Assembly: GCA_003344405.1 (NCBI GenBank)
Contig: NOWV01000019.1
Coordinates: 186,001-250,000, forward strand
Length of the DNA: 64,000 bases
Direction: 5' to 3'
Source of the DNA: Trichoplax sp. H2
Taxonomy: Eukaryota > Placozoa > Uniplacotomia > Trichoplacea
Part shown: in pieces, positions 25,901 to 37,954 of the stretch
How positions within the stretch are numbered: the stretch's first letter is position 1
How the letters are laid out: each line of letters opens with the position of its first letter
Position numbers and translations under genes: made by a program
Notes under the pieces: generated by a model
What the model saw: the letters and a program-made list of their open reading frames with translations, nothing else
What the model was told of the DNA's origin: nothing
The model's database searches: none

Positions 25901-26837
25901 TTTACACTAGAGACCCTTAAAGTCTCTTAAAGAGTCTCTAAAATTGACAGCAGTACTTTATCAATATGATTGCCCTCTATTAAATTTCATTTTCTGAATC
26001 TATATCCAACTGCAATTCGAACGTTACTCGATTGCAGTGTAATTCTGTCCATTCATGATCGTATTATGATTGAGTCAATGTTGGATAGGGCCGCGATAAT
26101 AGTACAACAGTTAAGATTGGCTTGAAAATTGGAAGGGTTGTGATCGTACTTTAAAGCATGGTTGAAGTAGACTATCATAAAAATGAGAAATGGATGATCG
26201 ATCTCATCAAAGGAACAACCTCATTCATGCAGGGAATAAGGCCAAGCGTAGGAATAAAAACAAGCCGATGCATAGACGGGAAAGAATTTGCTTTTTTTTG
26301 AGTCAAATGGATGAAAAAAAACTGAAGTTTGTATTTGTTTGCATGCGTTGGAAATTGAAAATCAAGGTAGGATTGTGGTTGTTGACTATCCTCTACAATT
26401 TGTTTAGTGTGGAGAGAATTCAATGGTCAACTACTGTCGAGTTTATTGATGGACTACCAGAGTGTTGTTTGTTCGCTATGATCGTCCTTTATCGTTATGA
26501 GCAATGTTTGAATCCATTACGGTTGAATGGATGATCATTACTTTTGATATTGGTCCATCAATCCAATAAGCGATGGAACGAAGTGGAATACGACTTGTTT
26601 GGCTAGCTTGAAATGGCAGGTGGATCAATCAGCGTAATTTGGGGGTCCAAATTAGCATTGGCTTAATGAAGAGAGACTGTTCAATTTACTGGCCAAGACC
26701 GACCCTAACACACTCAAGCGCTGTTGTTCAATGACGGCAAGGAGGAAAGACCATGCAACCAGTTATCCTAATAAGAAAAAATGGGCTATTTCTCCCCTAT
26801 AGATCATTCACCAATGCAATCAAGTAGTCGATCGGTT
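25901..26837. other. Gene-poor, one unsupported frame
   Basis: A 114-codon ATG frame at 26190-26534 is Lys/Arg- and Trp-rich with no recognisable domain, and another frame overlaps it on the opposite strand. It has no splice support or family resemblance, so it is not called a gene. Confidence 0.35.
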
Positions 26838-27260
26838 GTTGCTAGGCCTCTTTCCACTGGAGTTGATAGGGAATAGAAAAGGTCAAAAGGAAGACGATCC
26901 TCCGGCAGCAATGGACGACGCTCAACGTCAACACCAATCAATGGTTCAATCAAGTGGAAAATAGCCTTACACGATCAACCCCAATTGTCTTGGCTGTATT
27001 ATACAGTCTTGGTCATGGCCATCAGGCTGTAAACGAAGACGATGAAGGAATGGATGGAAGAGGATCGGTTATTTCTTGGCCTCTTTTTGGTAGGGAATGA
27101 AAAAGGTCAAAAGGAAGACGATGTTCAACATCAACACCAATCAATGGTTGGATCAAGTAGAAAATAGCCTTACACGATCAACTCTAGTTGACTTGGCTGT
27201 ATTATACAGTCATGGTCATGGCCATAAGGCTTTAAACGAATAAGATGAAGGAATGGATGT
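26838..27260. repeat. Two ~200-bp direct duplicates
   Basis: A block running from GCCTCTTT through AGGTCAAAAGGAAGACGAT and TTGGCTGTATTATACAGT to GATGAAGGAATGGATG occurs at about 26843-27055 and 27078-27259. The second copy lacks about 30 bp after GGAAGACGAT. Confidence 0.8.
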
Positions 27261-27536
27261 GGAATTGGTGTAGAATGGATGCAATTTGGTGTGGAATGGA
27301 AGCAATTTGGGGGCAAAATAGTTTCCACTGTAGGCTGCTCCTTCTTCCCTTTTAGCTGGCGGTCTAGTGGTCCTTTCAAGTGTGCACAATAGTAGATGGA
27401 TACCGCGGATAGCGCCAGCGGTATCATGCGCAGTACAGATGGACGACCGTCCACTTGTAGTAGTCTGATGGTAGTGTAATTCCACTTTCTCTCTCTCTCT
27501 TCCTCTGCAAATCAATTCCATTTCCATCATTTGAAA

Positions 27537-28240
27537 TGGAGAGAGAGACTTTCCCTCTATTCCAGATGGATATTCACTTAAATAGAGAGAGAAGCTTTCC
27601 CTCTATTCCCATTGGATATTCACTGAAAACGCTATTCAATCCGTAAAATCATACTTTGATTTGTTGCAGTGTTACAAGTCTGTATGCTGCAAACGTAGTG
27701 ACAAGTTGGCAGCAGAAAACTAACCTTGAAACGACAAGGTGATCATGGCAGAAAGCATCTTTCTCTACAAGAAATGGAGAGAGAAGCTTTCTGTCTATTC
27801 CAGTTGGATTTTCATTGAAAACGCTATTCAATCAGTAAAATTATACTTTGATTTGTTGTACTACTGCTGATGTAATGACAAGTTGGCAGCAGGAAACTAC
27901 CCATGTAACGACAAGGTTATCATGGCAGAAAGCATCTTTCTCTACAAATCTTATTCAACTGAAAAGAAATGGAGAAATGCTTTCCCTCCATTCCAGTTGC
28001 ATGTTGACAGAAAACGCTATTCTATCCGTAAAACTATACTCTGATTTGTTGCACTGTTGCAAGACGTAGCGATTCGTTGCCAACAGGAAACTACCCATGA
28101 AACTTCAAGGTGATCATGGCTGAAACCATCTTCCTTCACAAATCTTATTCAATATGAAGAAATAGAGAGAGATGCTTTCTCTCTATCTCAGTTGCATGTT
28201 CATTGAAAACCCAACCCAATCTACAACAGGATATTGGGAT
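27537..28240. repeat. ~190-bp tandem repeat with AGAGAGA tracts
   Basis: Four units contain AGAGAGAAGCTTTCCCTCTATTCC, an AAAACGCTATTC block and GGTGATCATGGCAGAAA. Their GCTTTC landmarks fall near 27592, 27787, 27977 and 28168. CT/GA-rich tracts flank the first unit (27487-27505 and 27540-27548). Divergence rises toward the 28.2-kb end. Confidence 0.8.
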
Positions 28241-28727
28241 AGGCTGCACTCTTACAAGTTGTCAACAGAAAACGATCAGTCAAACTACTAGGTTACAACA
28301 GCACAGTCTGCTAGAGAGCATCAGTCTCCCTCTCTATCCATGACAGTACTTGCAAATCAATTCTTATTGAATATGAAGATATTAAAAGATACGCTCTGAC
28401 TATTCTAATTTCACCTCATTGGAAAAGAATCATATTGAAATCCTGCAGGGTCTGCAATCCTATTTTGTTACAACACAAACGGCATTAACCTTGATATCAT
28501 CCATAAAGTCAAGCCCTACAATGCCAGCAACCACCACGACTACGGACAACTAATGCTATCCTACATTGACATGGACAAACTGGCCATCAATAAAAAAAGA
28601 CATTCAAGAAATCAATAGACTATCGAGGTGAAATAGAGTAATCGAAAATGACATGGGCTGCGAATGAAGTTTTGCGATCCAATTATCATCACCGCTTTTA
28701 TAATGATGAGGACTTGATCATGATTAC
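28241..28727. other. Intergenic, nothing recognised
   Basis: Non-repetitive spacer between the 190-bp array and the exon-like segment. No supported gene. Confidence 0.4.
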
Positions 28728-28833
28728 TTTTAAATCGGCAAGTACTTCATGACCTTTATCCATTAAAATTACTTTACCCTTTCGTAATAAGAAGTCATCG
28801 AAAGAAGGATAGCCAGAGTTTGGATCTGGCATG
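28728..28833 (-). CDS. Isolated exon-like segment, family unknown
   Basis: On the minus strand a good acceptor (TTTTTTAG) is followed by 106 bases open in one frame and a donor (AAA|GTAATC). The encoded 35 residues begin MPDPNSGYPSFDDF and continue with LLRKGKVILMDKGHEV, which look like real folded-protein sequence rather than chance. No partner exon was found on either side, and the neighbourhood is satellite DNA. It may be an exon of a gene with long introns, or a stranded gene fragment. I do not recognise the family. Confidence 0.35.
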
Positions 28834-29162
28834 CTAAAAAAGTTTGTGAATACGACTGTATTAGAAAGACGGATCATGATAACAGTAACAGCTTGTAAAG
28901 CATTCTTGCAGGATAATGATGCGCTTATGATTATCATTATAAACGTACAAGTAACGGCGGTGATTGTATCATGATCATGAACCAAGTAAAAAGTCTCAAA
29001 CTTTGATGGATGCCAACTTGATGGATGTGATTTTATCTCTCCAAACCCTCGAATTCAAAGCCGGTGTTATTCTAGCAACACTATTAAGTAGCATAGACAA
29101 AAAGTCTTCACAGCAAGACCTTGGTTTACTACATACGTACAATTATTCAGAAAAGAGCGGAT

Positions 29163-29720
29163 AGAAAGAAATTGTGAAAAACTAAATCCGACGTTTGATA
29201 TTGTATCATTCTATCTCAATCAAGCCATGCCATAACAAATCATCCAAAAAGCACTTTCAAGCAACAGCTTTTGACAAGACCGAAATAAAGTGCAGATAGA
29301 GCAGATAGAGCAGATAGAAAGAAATAGTGAAAAACTAAATCCGACGTTTGATATTGTATCATTCTATCTCGATCAAGCCATGCCATAACAAATCATCCAA
29401 AAAGCACTTTCAAGCAACAGCTCTTTTGACAAGATCGAAATAAAGTGCAGACAGAAAGAAATAGTGAAAAATTAAATCCGACGTTTGATACTGTATCATT
29501 CTATCTCAATCTAGCCATGCCATAACAAATCATCCAAAAAGCACTTTCAAGCAACAGCTCTTTGACAAGATCGAAAGAAAGTGCAGATAGAAAGAAATAG
29601 TGAAAAACTAAATCCGACGTTTGATATTGTATCATTCTATCTCAATCAAGCCATGCCATAACAAATCATCCAAAAAGCACTTTCAAGCAACAGCTCTTTG
29701 ACAAGATCGAAATAAAGTGC
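29163..29720. repeat. ~139-bp tandem repeat, four copies
   Basis: Units start at AGAAAGAAAT near 29163, 29317, 29455 and 29590 and include AAATCCGACGTTTGATA and AAAAAGCACTTTCAAGCAAC. The copies are nearly identical. A small GCAGATAGA triplication between units 1 and 2 explains their longer spacing. Confidence 0.92.
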
Positions 29721-30739
29721 ATTCATCATCCATTCATTGCTAATTTTAATCACTCCTCCAATCGATTCATTATTGCCATCATCAAGTCCTAGCAAAGACT
29801 ACGTCGTCCTTGAATGCGCGTATACTTCTACCCTACCACGATCAAATCGTTCCAAGTCTGATTTATCCATGAATTATTGAACAGACCTAGAACTGCATCA
29901 ATCTTGACTTGATGTGCAACGTATTTTCTTTCTTTACATTACAAGGACGAGTTATCCATCACGGATTTATTCTATCGTACGGTTGAAGGATGCACACAGA
30001 GATAGTCCATTTCTAATCGTCATAAGCATATGGGGCCCCCTAAAGCTATTCAATGATGATGTTGCTCTATCATCTACTTTAGTACATTATCGTGCTCCTC
30101 GTTGGCAACCAGTGTTTATCATTTGTCCTATACTTTTATGCCTAGATTGCTAACTCCAGCTAAGAGTAGAATGCAGAATGGGCATCATTTTGCTGATGGT
30201 CATAGGGCGCTGATGTCAACATCGCCCTAATAACAACCAACATGATTGCAGTTTATATCAATTAACGGGACGCTTACCGTTAACAAGTTTGTTGGTGATA
30301 ATCCAAGATAGCGATGGCGCTTATCGTCAAATGGATGGATATTGATCTAGGTACGAGTTGGTTGGATTGGCAATAGTTTCAATCAATTCGCTAGGCCTGC
30401 TAGTACATTCTCCAATAGCGCAAAAGGTTGGAAAACTCAAGTGAATTCCACCTGATGATAATGGGTTGATTTTATTTTGACTTTATGTAAATAACCGGCG
30501 GGGAGGAGAATCAACTCATTACAATTCATGATATGCATCCTGTTATTCCTCTCTACACATAGACTATCGTCGATGCTGGTCTATAATGGCACTGTCATGA
30601 TGATAGTGTATAATGTACATAAATCACAGTGGAGTCGATTGCTGGTGACATTAGGCATACTCGATCACTCTATATTAGGCAGCGATAGTCGAATAACCCT
30701 CTATGTCTTATGAGCAAGACAAGATGATAGCCAACCTTG
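29721..30739. other. Intergenic, no supported gene
   Basis: Several short frames, none with splice or family support. Nothing repeated at scale. Confidence 0.4.
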
Positions 30740-32165
30740 TGTTGATTTACTTTTCAATCGACTATTCGTGATTCGATACTACCAATAACAAACACGATTT
30801 CAACGACAGTAAACATAAAAGTGCATCATGGTAGCACTTCTTATCATGACTAGCACCTACAGCGGTAGACTTTGCATACAACGATGGCTATACTATCCTT
30901 AAATAAAGCCAATTACAGTCATAGATTAACTCTACAATCTAGCAAGACACAATGAACAGCCAGAGGGCATGTTTATTAGCTTTGATAGACGATCGTAAAA
31001 TGTTATTCGTGGTTAGATACTACGGATAACAAGAACGATTTCAACGACAGTAAACATAAAAGTGTATCATGTTAGCACTTCTTATCATGACTTGCACCTA
31101 CAGCGGTAGACTTTGCATACCACGATGGCTATACTATTCTTAAATATAGCCAACTAGTCAACTACAGTAATAGATGAACTCTACAATCTAGCAAGACACA
31201 ATGAATAGCCAGAGGGCATGTTTATTAGCTTTGATTGACTATCGTAAAATCTTATTCGTGGTTAGATACTACGGATAACAAGAACGATTTCAACGACAGT
31301 AGACATAAAAGTGCATCATGATAGTACTTCTTATCATGACTTGCACCTACAGCGGTAGACTTTGCATACAACGATGGCTATACTATCCTTAAATATAGCC
31401 AACTACAGGAGTAGATGAACTCTACAATCTAGCAAGACACAATGATAGCCAGAGGGCATGTTTATTAGCTTTGATAGACTATCGTAAAATCTTATTCGTG
31501 GTTAGATACTACGGTAATAAACATGATTTCAACGACACAAACAGAAAAGTGCATCGGATGCATGATAGCATTTCGTATCGTGACTAGCACTTACAGAATA
31601 GAAGCAGCTACAGTAGTAGATTAACTCTACGATCTAGCAAAGATACAACGATAGCCAGAGGGCATATTTATTGGCTTTGATAGACTATCCTAAAACCTCA
31701 ATTTTATCCATGGGTAGATACTACGGATAACAAACACGATTTTAAGGACAGAAAACACAAAAGTGCATCGGATGCATGATAGCACTTCTTATCATGACTA
31801 GCACCACTTTTTATTCTGGGTTGCTTTCCCACAACATATATATATATGTATATGCAGTCGAGTTTAACTATAACGACTGCGGTAATTCCTAGACGTTACT
31901 AGTCTATCGTACATAACATCTACGACTTAGCAAGACACGATGATAGCCAAAGGACATGTTGATTAGCTCTGATAGTCTATCCTAAAGGCATATCCATGGT
32001 CAGATACTACGGATAAAAAAAGACAGTTTCAACTGCTGTAGACAATCGAGCACATTATAGCACTTCTTATCATCACTACCTACCACCTACAGCAATAAAC
32101 TAACGTATACAAGACACCATAATAGCCAAAGAACCTATTTATTGGCTTGGATTGATTATGCCAAT
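30740..32165. repeat. ~245-bp tandem repeat, five to six copies
   Basis: The phrase TAGATACTACGGATAAC recurs near 30770 (diverged), 31013, 31264, 31503, 31716 and 31993. Each unit also carries CACTTCTTATCATGACT, ACAGCGGTAGACTTTGCATA and GCCAGAGGGCATGTTTATT. The first four units are very similar; later ones are shorter and diverged, with internal deletions and an ATATAT run near 31839. Confidence 0.9.
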
Positions 32166-32917
32166 GCTTTCTGCAAAGCTAGTGCACTGCGTTGTAACAC
32201 TATTACACGAGAGGGAGAAAAAACACTGACGTAAACGAGCATATACTATCCTGTAGGATACGATGAGAGCATAATGAATACTATTACAAGGTCCTGCTAG
32301 GCACTTTCATGACTATCCTATTTAATACTTGTCATTTAATTAAGGCAATTCTGAAATATTTCCCTTCTTCAATTCCTTAGCACCGAGGTTGGCATGGCAC
32401 TTGGAAACAGTCAGTAACTGCTGGCGTAGTTGCCACACCTAGCAGCATGAAAACAGTGGAAAATAGCCTGTCATGCCTAGCATAGGTGATGGCAGTATAC
32501 TTTTATCTGATAGAGCGATGAGAGAGTTAAAGGGGCGACAACTTATTTTGCACAATATGCGGATTGTACTGCTAGTACGCAGACGTCAACATCAAGATAA
32601 ACTTGGTGGACTGTTGCTATGATACCAATCAACGAAGTTGTAGTATTCTCATCTGCAAAAGCTTGCAATGCGCTTTCAAGAATCCTATTCTACTTTATAG
32701 GTCTTAATTAATCCAGTATTGTTGTCATCAAATTTGACTTGGCGTTATAAATAAAATCATTTTGATATCTTGTTGCTAAACAAGACGATAGCCATTGAAT
32801 TATCATTTTCAGTCGTCGATCCTAACAATAGTTGATCAATCGAACGCAAGTTATCGACATCGGTCATTGCTACCTGTCTAAGCATAGGAAAACCAAAGTT
32901 TTGACTCTTCAACAAAC
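32166..32917. other. Spacer upstream of EFHB
   Basis: Non-repetitive sequence leading to the EFHB start. It presumably contains the promoter and 5' UTR, but no motif can be defended. Confidence 0.35.
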
Positions 32918-35900
32918 ATGCTAACCAACACTGGACGATTTAACGATCGATCACCGGGAATTAGACCGGTAAGTTAACATCTATTTCTTAAGCTGCAATC
33001 AAGTTTTCATGCTCCATTTTTGCATATCGCTAAGTCGATGAAGCTGGATGACCATGCTCATTTAGACTATCTTTTACACACCATTTTAAGTCAATGAAAA
33101 AAAAATGCAGCCCCTTTTAAAATAGTATTATAAGAAATGACCTATATCCGAGATGACTAAATTGGTAATCTTCCACTGATATTATCCATTCAAATTTTTA
33201 ATTTATAGGCTGGAATACTGGTAGCAGCTGGTGATACTATCCAAGATTGTATACCAAAGGATAACCGAGTGAGTTATCGCTATACTTTATACACCGTATA
33301 CAAGTAGATGATTGATAGAAAAATGAATCAATTTACCAAAATTAAACAAAAATAAAATTTAGTACCTTCTCAACAAGTGCCATACAGTACTTGAACTCAC
33401 TTCCATAATATTGCTATTTTAATCTGATAATGATACGCATAAGTAAAAATAATTCTTCATGTTTTAATCTTTCAATCAATCATGCAATGACGATAGCCTA
33501 CGACCCCAGAAAAAATAAAAACTTTCCGTCAAGCGATACTACCGGAAATTGGAAAGTCACGTACCAACAGAACGAAACTAGATTTGGTGCAACGTGCTGA
33601 AAAGATGAATCACGGCATACACACGTCATCTTCTGAATCGGTATAACCAAATTCTGAACAAATAAATAAGCAGTTTCGCATTACCACAACGCTATATACT
33701 ATCGAAACGATCAATTACAAAGCAATAATTCATCATAAAAATGATCATTAGTTGCCAGTGATAAATACGAATATAAAAATTTTAAATAATCATTTAATGA
33801 CGACTGAAAAAAATGAATGCGTATAAGCTTGTATACGATTAGACTGTATTAATATCGCAAATACTATTAACATTGATTCAAATAAATTGGATTGTCGCGT
33901 AGCTTACGATAAATTCAAACTGATAACCATTCTATGACCAACTAATATACCCAATATTATATTATACATTTGTAAAACCAAGGCTGCTGGTCTAGTTAAT
34001 CCTTATCCGCAACCTATCGTTCAACAAATACTACAATTCAGGAAAGAAGATCAAACTTATTTAAGTAGAAAGAAAGCACCTCTGGGTATATTTGCCAAAT
34101 ATTGAATACTACTACATTCATGACTCCATTTCTTAGGTGATATAAGTAATAATTTTCCACAGCACTTAATTGAATTTAATGCATTTATAGGTCATACTAC
34201 AAGAATAAAACCAGGCATGCCATCAGATCTTGACCCTGACTCAACAACTTTTGGCATTAAAGTTGTTAAAGGTATCTGAGCAAAAATTGTAAATCATTCC
34301 ATTAATTTTTGAAAAGTGTTAACAAATCCGAGTATCAATATTTCTGTAACTAATCATCGTTTATCCAGTACTAATTTTTGACTATTTTATGTAGACGAAT
34401 ATGCAAGCGATGCTGTCAATCCAAAAAAGTCCCCGAAGGAAGTTCAAGAAGAAAGTTTACAAAATCATGACATCTATCTTAGAAGTCATGAAGCGTATGA
34501 GCCTGGAGAGCAAAAGAAGCGTAACTACACCTATGAAAGTTATAATATCAATAAATGCTATGGTGTACCAACACCTCACAGCAATGCTGGAATTCATGTT
34601 GGAAAAGCTCTACATTGGATTACTGACAAGTAAGTAGATTTATGAAATTTTTTTACTTTGTTACTCAATGATTAATTATATCTGAACATGATCGTTTCAT
34701 GACAAATAGTAATAAAGGAACAAAAATTGTACCTAGCCGTGTTGAAGACTTTCATGAAAAGTTTCAGCCACAACTTGGAAAAGTCCATGATCCGTAAGCT
34801 ACTCAAACATTATTCTTAACTTACTGTAACAATTAGTAATTATAAATAACAATAGCTCTAAAAAATTTAATTTTCAATATACTATAGCATTTCTGATTCG
34901 ATGAAGGTTCCAGAAGATCATAAATTTGGAGTTATTGTTAAACAAGACGAATGCGGTAGGTAGAAAATTTCATCTGAAATTTGATGTTTTAAATAAATGA
35001 ACTTACTATGTAATCGGCTCTGAACAAGTTTAGATGCTGGTGATTTATTACATGGCAGAGGTCCTAAAGATTACTTAAGAGGAAAAGATAGACTGCGTGG
35101 AGTTGTTGCTGCAATTCGACGCCAATTAAAGGTTTCTAATTACTACAATTTTGAAAGTTTGAAATCAGCGTTCAATTTCTACGATAAGGTAAACTAAATA
35201 TAGCATGATAATTAAAACTGGATTCGAATTTTTTGGAGTTACTATAAGAATTTATTGTTTATTCGCTAATAATCTATTCTAGGATGGATCAGGTTCTATA
35301 GATAATGATGAAATGAGAGAAATCTGCATGAAATTCAACCTTCCAATTGAGCGAGAACTGATGGAGGAATTGATATATTACTGTGATGCTAATAATGATG
35401 GAGTTATTGATTACAATGAATTTGCTAATTTTTTAAATTGGCAAGATAATGATGTACCAGCTGTTAGTGCTCGTACCGCCATAATCGATAGTAAAGGTAA
35501 ATTAAGTCATTGATACTAAAATTGAGGATGTGGCACATGAGTAATATCGTTACTATGAAACGCTATAAGATTTCAATTTACAGCAGTCGCTTGATCTTAT
35601 AATTGAGATTAAAGACTTTAAACATTAGAAAGTATCTTTACTACGATACATCATATAATTTAATTTACGGCAGTTAATTGAAGATTTTACTATAACCAAA
35701 CATATTTACTACGGTTCATTGCAAGACTTTACTTGCGGCAGTTATTTGACTTTGTTACTAAAAAATTAAAGACTTTAAATATAACTAAACATATTTTACA
35801 ACGCTTCATCGTACGATTTTACTTGCGGCAGTTATTTGACTTTGTTACTAAAAATGAAAGACTTTAAAACATAATCAAATATATTTACGGCAGTATATCA

Positions 35901-36779
35901 TAAACTTTGTTTACAGTAGTAGCTGCTAGCTATTATATACATATTCTAAAACTTTTACCTAAAACTATACATGCATAAGCGACTAATACACATATTTTCT
36001 TCCTCTATAGCTAAAAATTCCGCATCGCCAGAGAATGTTTTTAAATTGCAAAAGCAAATTGATAAATCAGTTGTTGATATGAGATTATCATCTCAAGCGA
36101 TTAATGCAGCTGTCGGAACAGTTCCGACTACTGGTACGTCTTTGGAAAGAAATATTACAATTAAATACTCCAACTTTGTTTGTAATAAAAATCTTGCCTA
36201 TGCTTTTAATCTTTATGATAGATTGGCGAAAATATGGTGTACCAACTATTCGATCCGATCTACCAGCACCAAGAGTACGTCGAGTAGCAGATACACAGGT
36301 ACAACAAATATTACAACTGAAAATATGTGCACTGTATAATACCGAGTATGACATTAGTCATCTTTAATATGTTGATAAAACTTTTTTCCGCTTTAAATGA
36401 AATCTTTGAATTGACATAATTTGGATTAATTTATTGTAGAATTATGGAGACGAATCTGATGCGTATGGGTTGATATGCCCTTCCAACTTTAGTACCATTG
36501 GTGTATTCGAAAATGACTTTTTAGTACCTCGTTCACCTGACGAACTCAGAGATATTTTTGCAAACATTGGTTACAAATTATCAGATGAAGAATTTCAATA
36601 TATTTTGAATCAAGCATCCGCAATGAATTCTAATGGAAATGTAAGTATAATAAATTTATTATTAGCAAAAATTGATTATACCATTTATTTCTAAATCACA
36701 ATTTTATCGATCTTAGGTGAGCGTTGACAGCTTTAACAAGTGTCTAAGAGAATACCTGAAAATGAATAGCAGTCGTTGA
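32918..36779 (+). CDS. EFHB: EF-hand domain-containing family member B (CFAP21)
   Basis: Fourteen phase-consistent exons encode 552 residues: 32918-32968, 33209-33268, 33497-33640, 33983-34085, 34191-34271, 34395-34629, 34710-34793, 34888-34955, 35034-35188, 35283-35496, 36011-36133, 36222-36298, 36440-36640, 36717-36779. Family marks recalled from EFHB orthologues are AAGLVNP, a central CYGVPTPH, and GVPTIRSDLPAPRVRR near the C-terminus. Two canonical EF-hand loops are visible, DKDGSGSIDNDE (about residues 326-337) and DANNDGVIDYNE (about 362-373), both with full Ca2+ ligands. In vertebrates EFHB is a microtubule inner protein of ciliary doublets. The protein is about 280 residues shorter than the human one, mostly at the N-terminus; an upstream exon cannot be excluded. 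A possible ATTAAA signal lies at 36914-36919. Confidence 0.88.
35540..35925. repeat. Intronic ~90-bp tandem repeat in EFHB
   Basis: Within the 514-bp intron 10, phrases TTTACTTGCGGCAGTTA, TTTGACTTTGTTACTAAAAA and AAACATATTTAC repeat three to five times at about 80-90 bp spacing. It explains the unusual length of this intron relative to its neighbours. Confidence 0.8.
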
Positions 36780-37954
36780 ATTCAAATCAAGAATTTTGAC
36801 GTACCGACTTTTTCTCTGCAATACATATAGGGTATTATTTTTTCGATGCTCGTTATGGCAACCCATTTTTAACGACACATTGATTAAATGTTGGTATATA
36901 TATATATATATTTATTAAAGTAAAGCGGCATACTGATCTCGATGGTGAAAATTGAATTTAATTTCCTAAACTTTGTCTTCACCAAACAATATCGTTTTCA
37001 AGACTGGCAAGCATCGATTTGGATGTTTCGCTATATATAGATACTTACTTTGCTAATATACTGTAGAATATTAAATTCATAGTGGCTATCTCCACATTTA
37101 AGTGTAGATGCATCTCAACTATGCGGTAGCTAAATACTGCTACAATATCTATAAATTGAAATCTTGCGGATCCATCCGATTAAATTCGCATTATTCAAAA
37201 ATGATTAATGTGATAAGAAATAAATTTACCAGGTAAATTAAGCACAGTGAGTGACTGAAATAATTAAACTATAGTTTTAAAAATGTACCAATAGAAAGTA
37301 AAATTGCTCTTTATCTCTATGTTAACATCATCAGAATTAATGTTTTACATTGCACGGTAGTTCTACATTATGATTGCATTTTAATAATATAGTAATCTTT
37401 CTATGATGATTCTATGATCTAAATCTTTCCTAATGGAAAATATCAGTTATCATAGGGAACATGGATAAAGATACAACAGTGTATTCAAAGCAAATTTGTA
37501 ACTTAATTTTGCACTTAACTGTACAATAAACGATTTATTATTTTAGATACTTAGAAATATGATTATACTTGTGAAGCCAATGCAATTAAATCGATGGTGA
37601 CTAAGGCTAATTACATAGATTTTTGATCAACCTTTAAGCAATAAAGGTTGAAAGAGTATCATAGCATAAAGAACTTGTGTTGGAGCAGAGTCAGTCAAAA
37701 TATTACAAAATAAGCTGATTATCTGGTAGTTATTGCACTATAAGTAAGTTCTATATAGCACAGTACCAAGGCACGGCAATTAACTTTAAGAATACAACTG
37801 ATTGAATAAAAAAGTGTTTACTATGTGCATAATTGCAAAATCCAGAAAGACGAATAAACAGATTATAAGCAGTGAGCCCGCCATCAGCATAATAATTGTT
37901 AGAAAATAATCCCTTAGTAGTGTACACTATCGTTTCAGTGTTCTAAGAATTATT
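36780..37954. other. Intergenic between convergent genes
   Basis: Contains the 3' UTR of EFHB, a (TA)n microsatellite near 36895-36911 and the 3' flank of the SMIM15-like gene. No exon recognised. Confidence 0.45.

Noticed and set aside
26190-26534. 114-codon plus-strand frame
   Set aside because: Basic, no recognisable family, overlapped by an equally open antisense frame and set among repeats.
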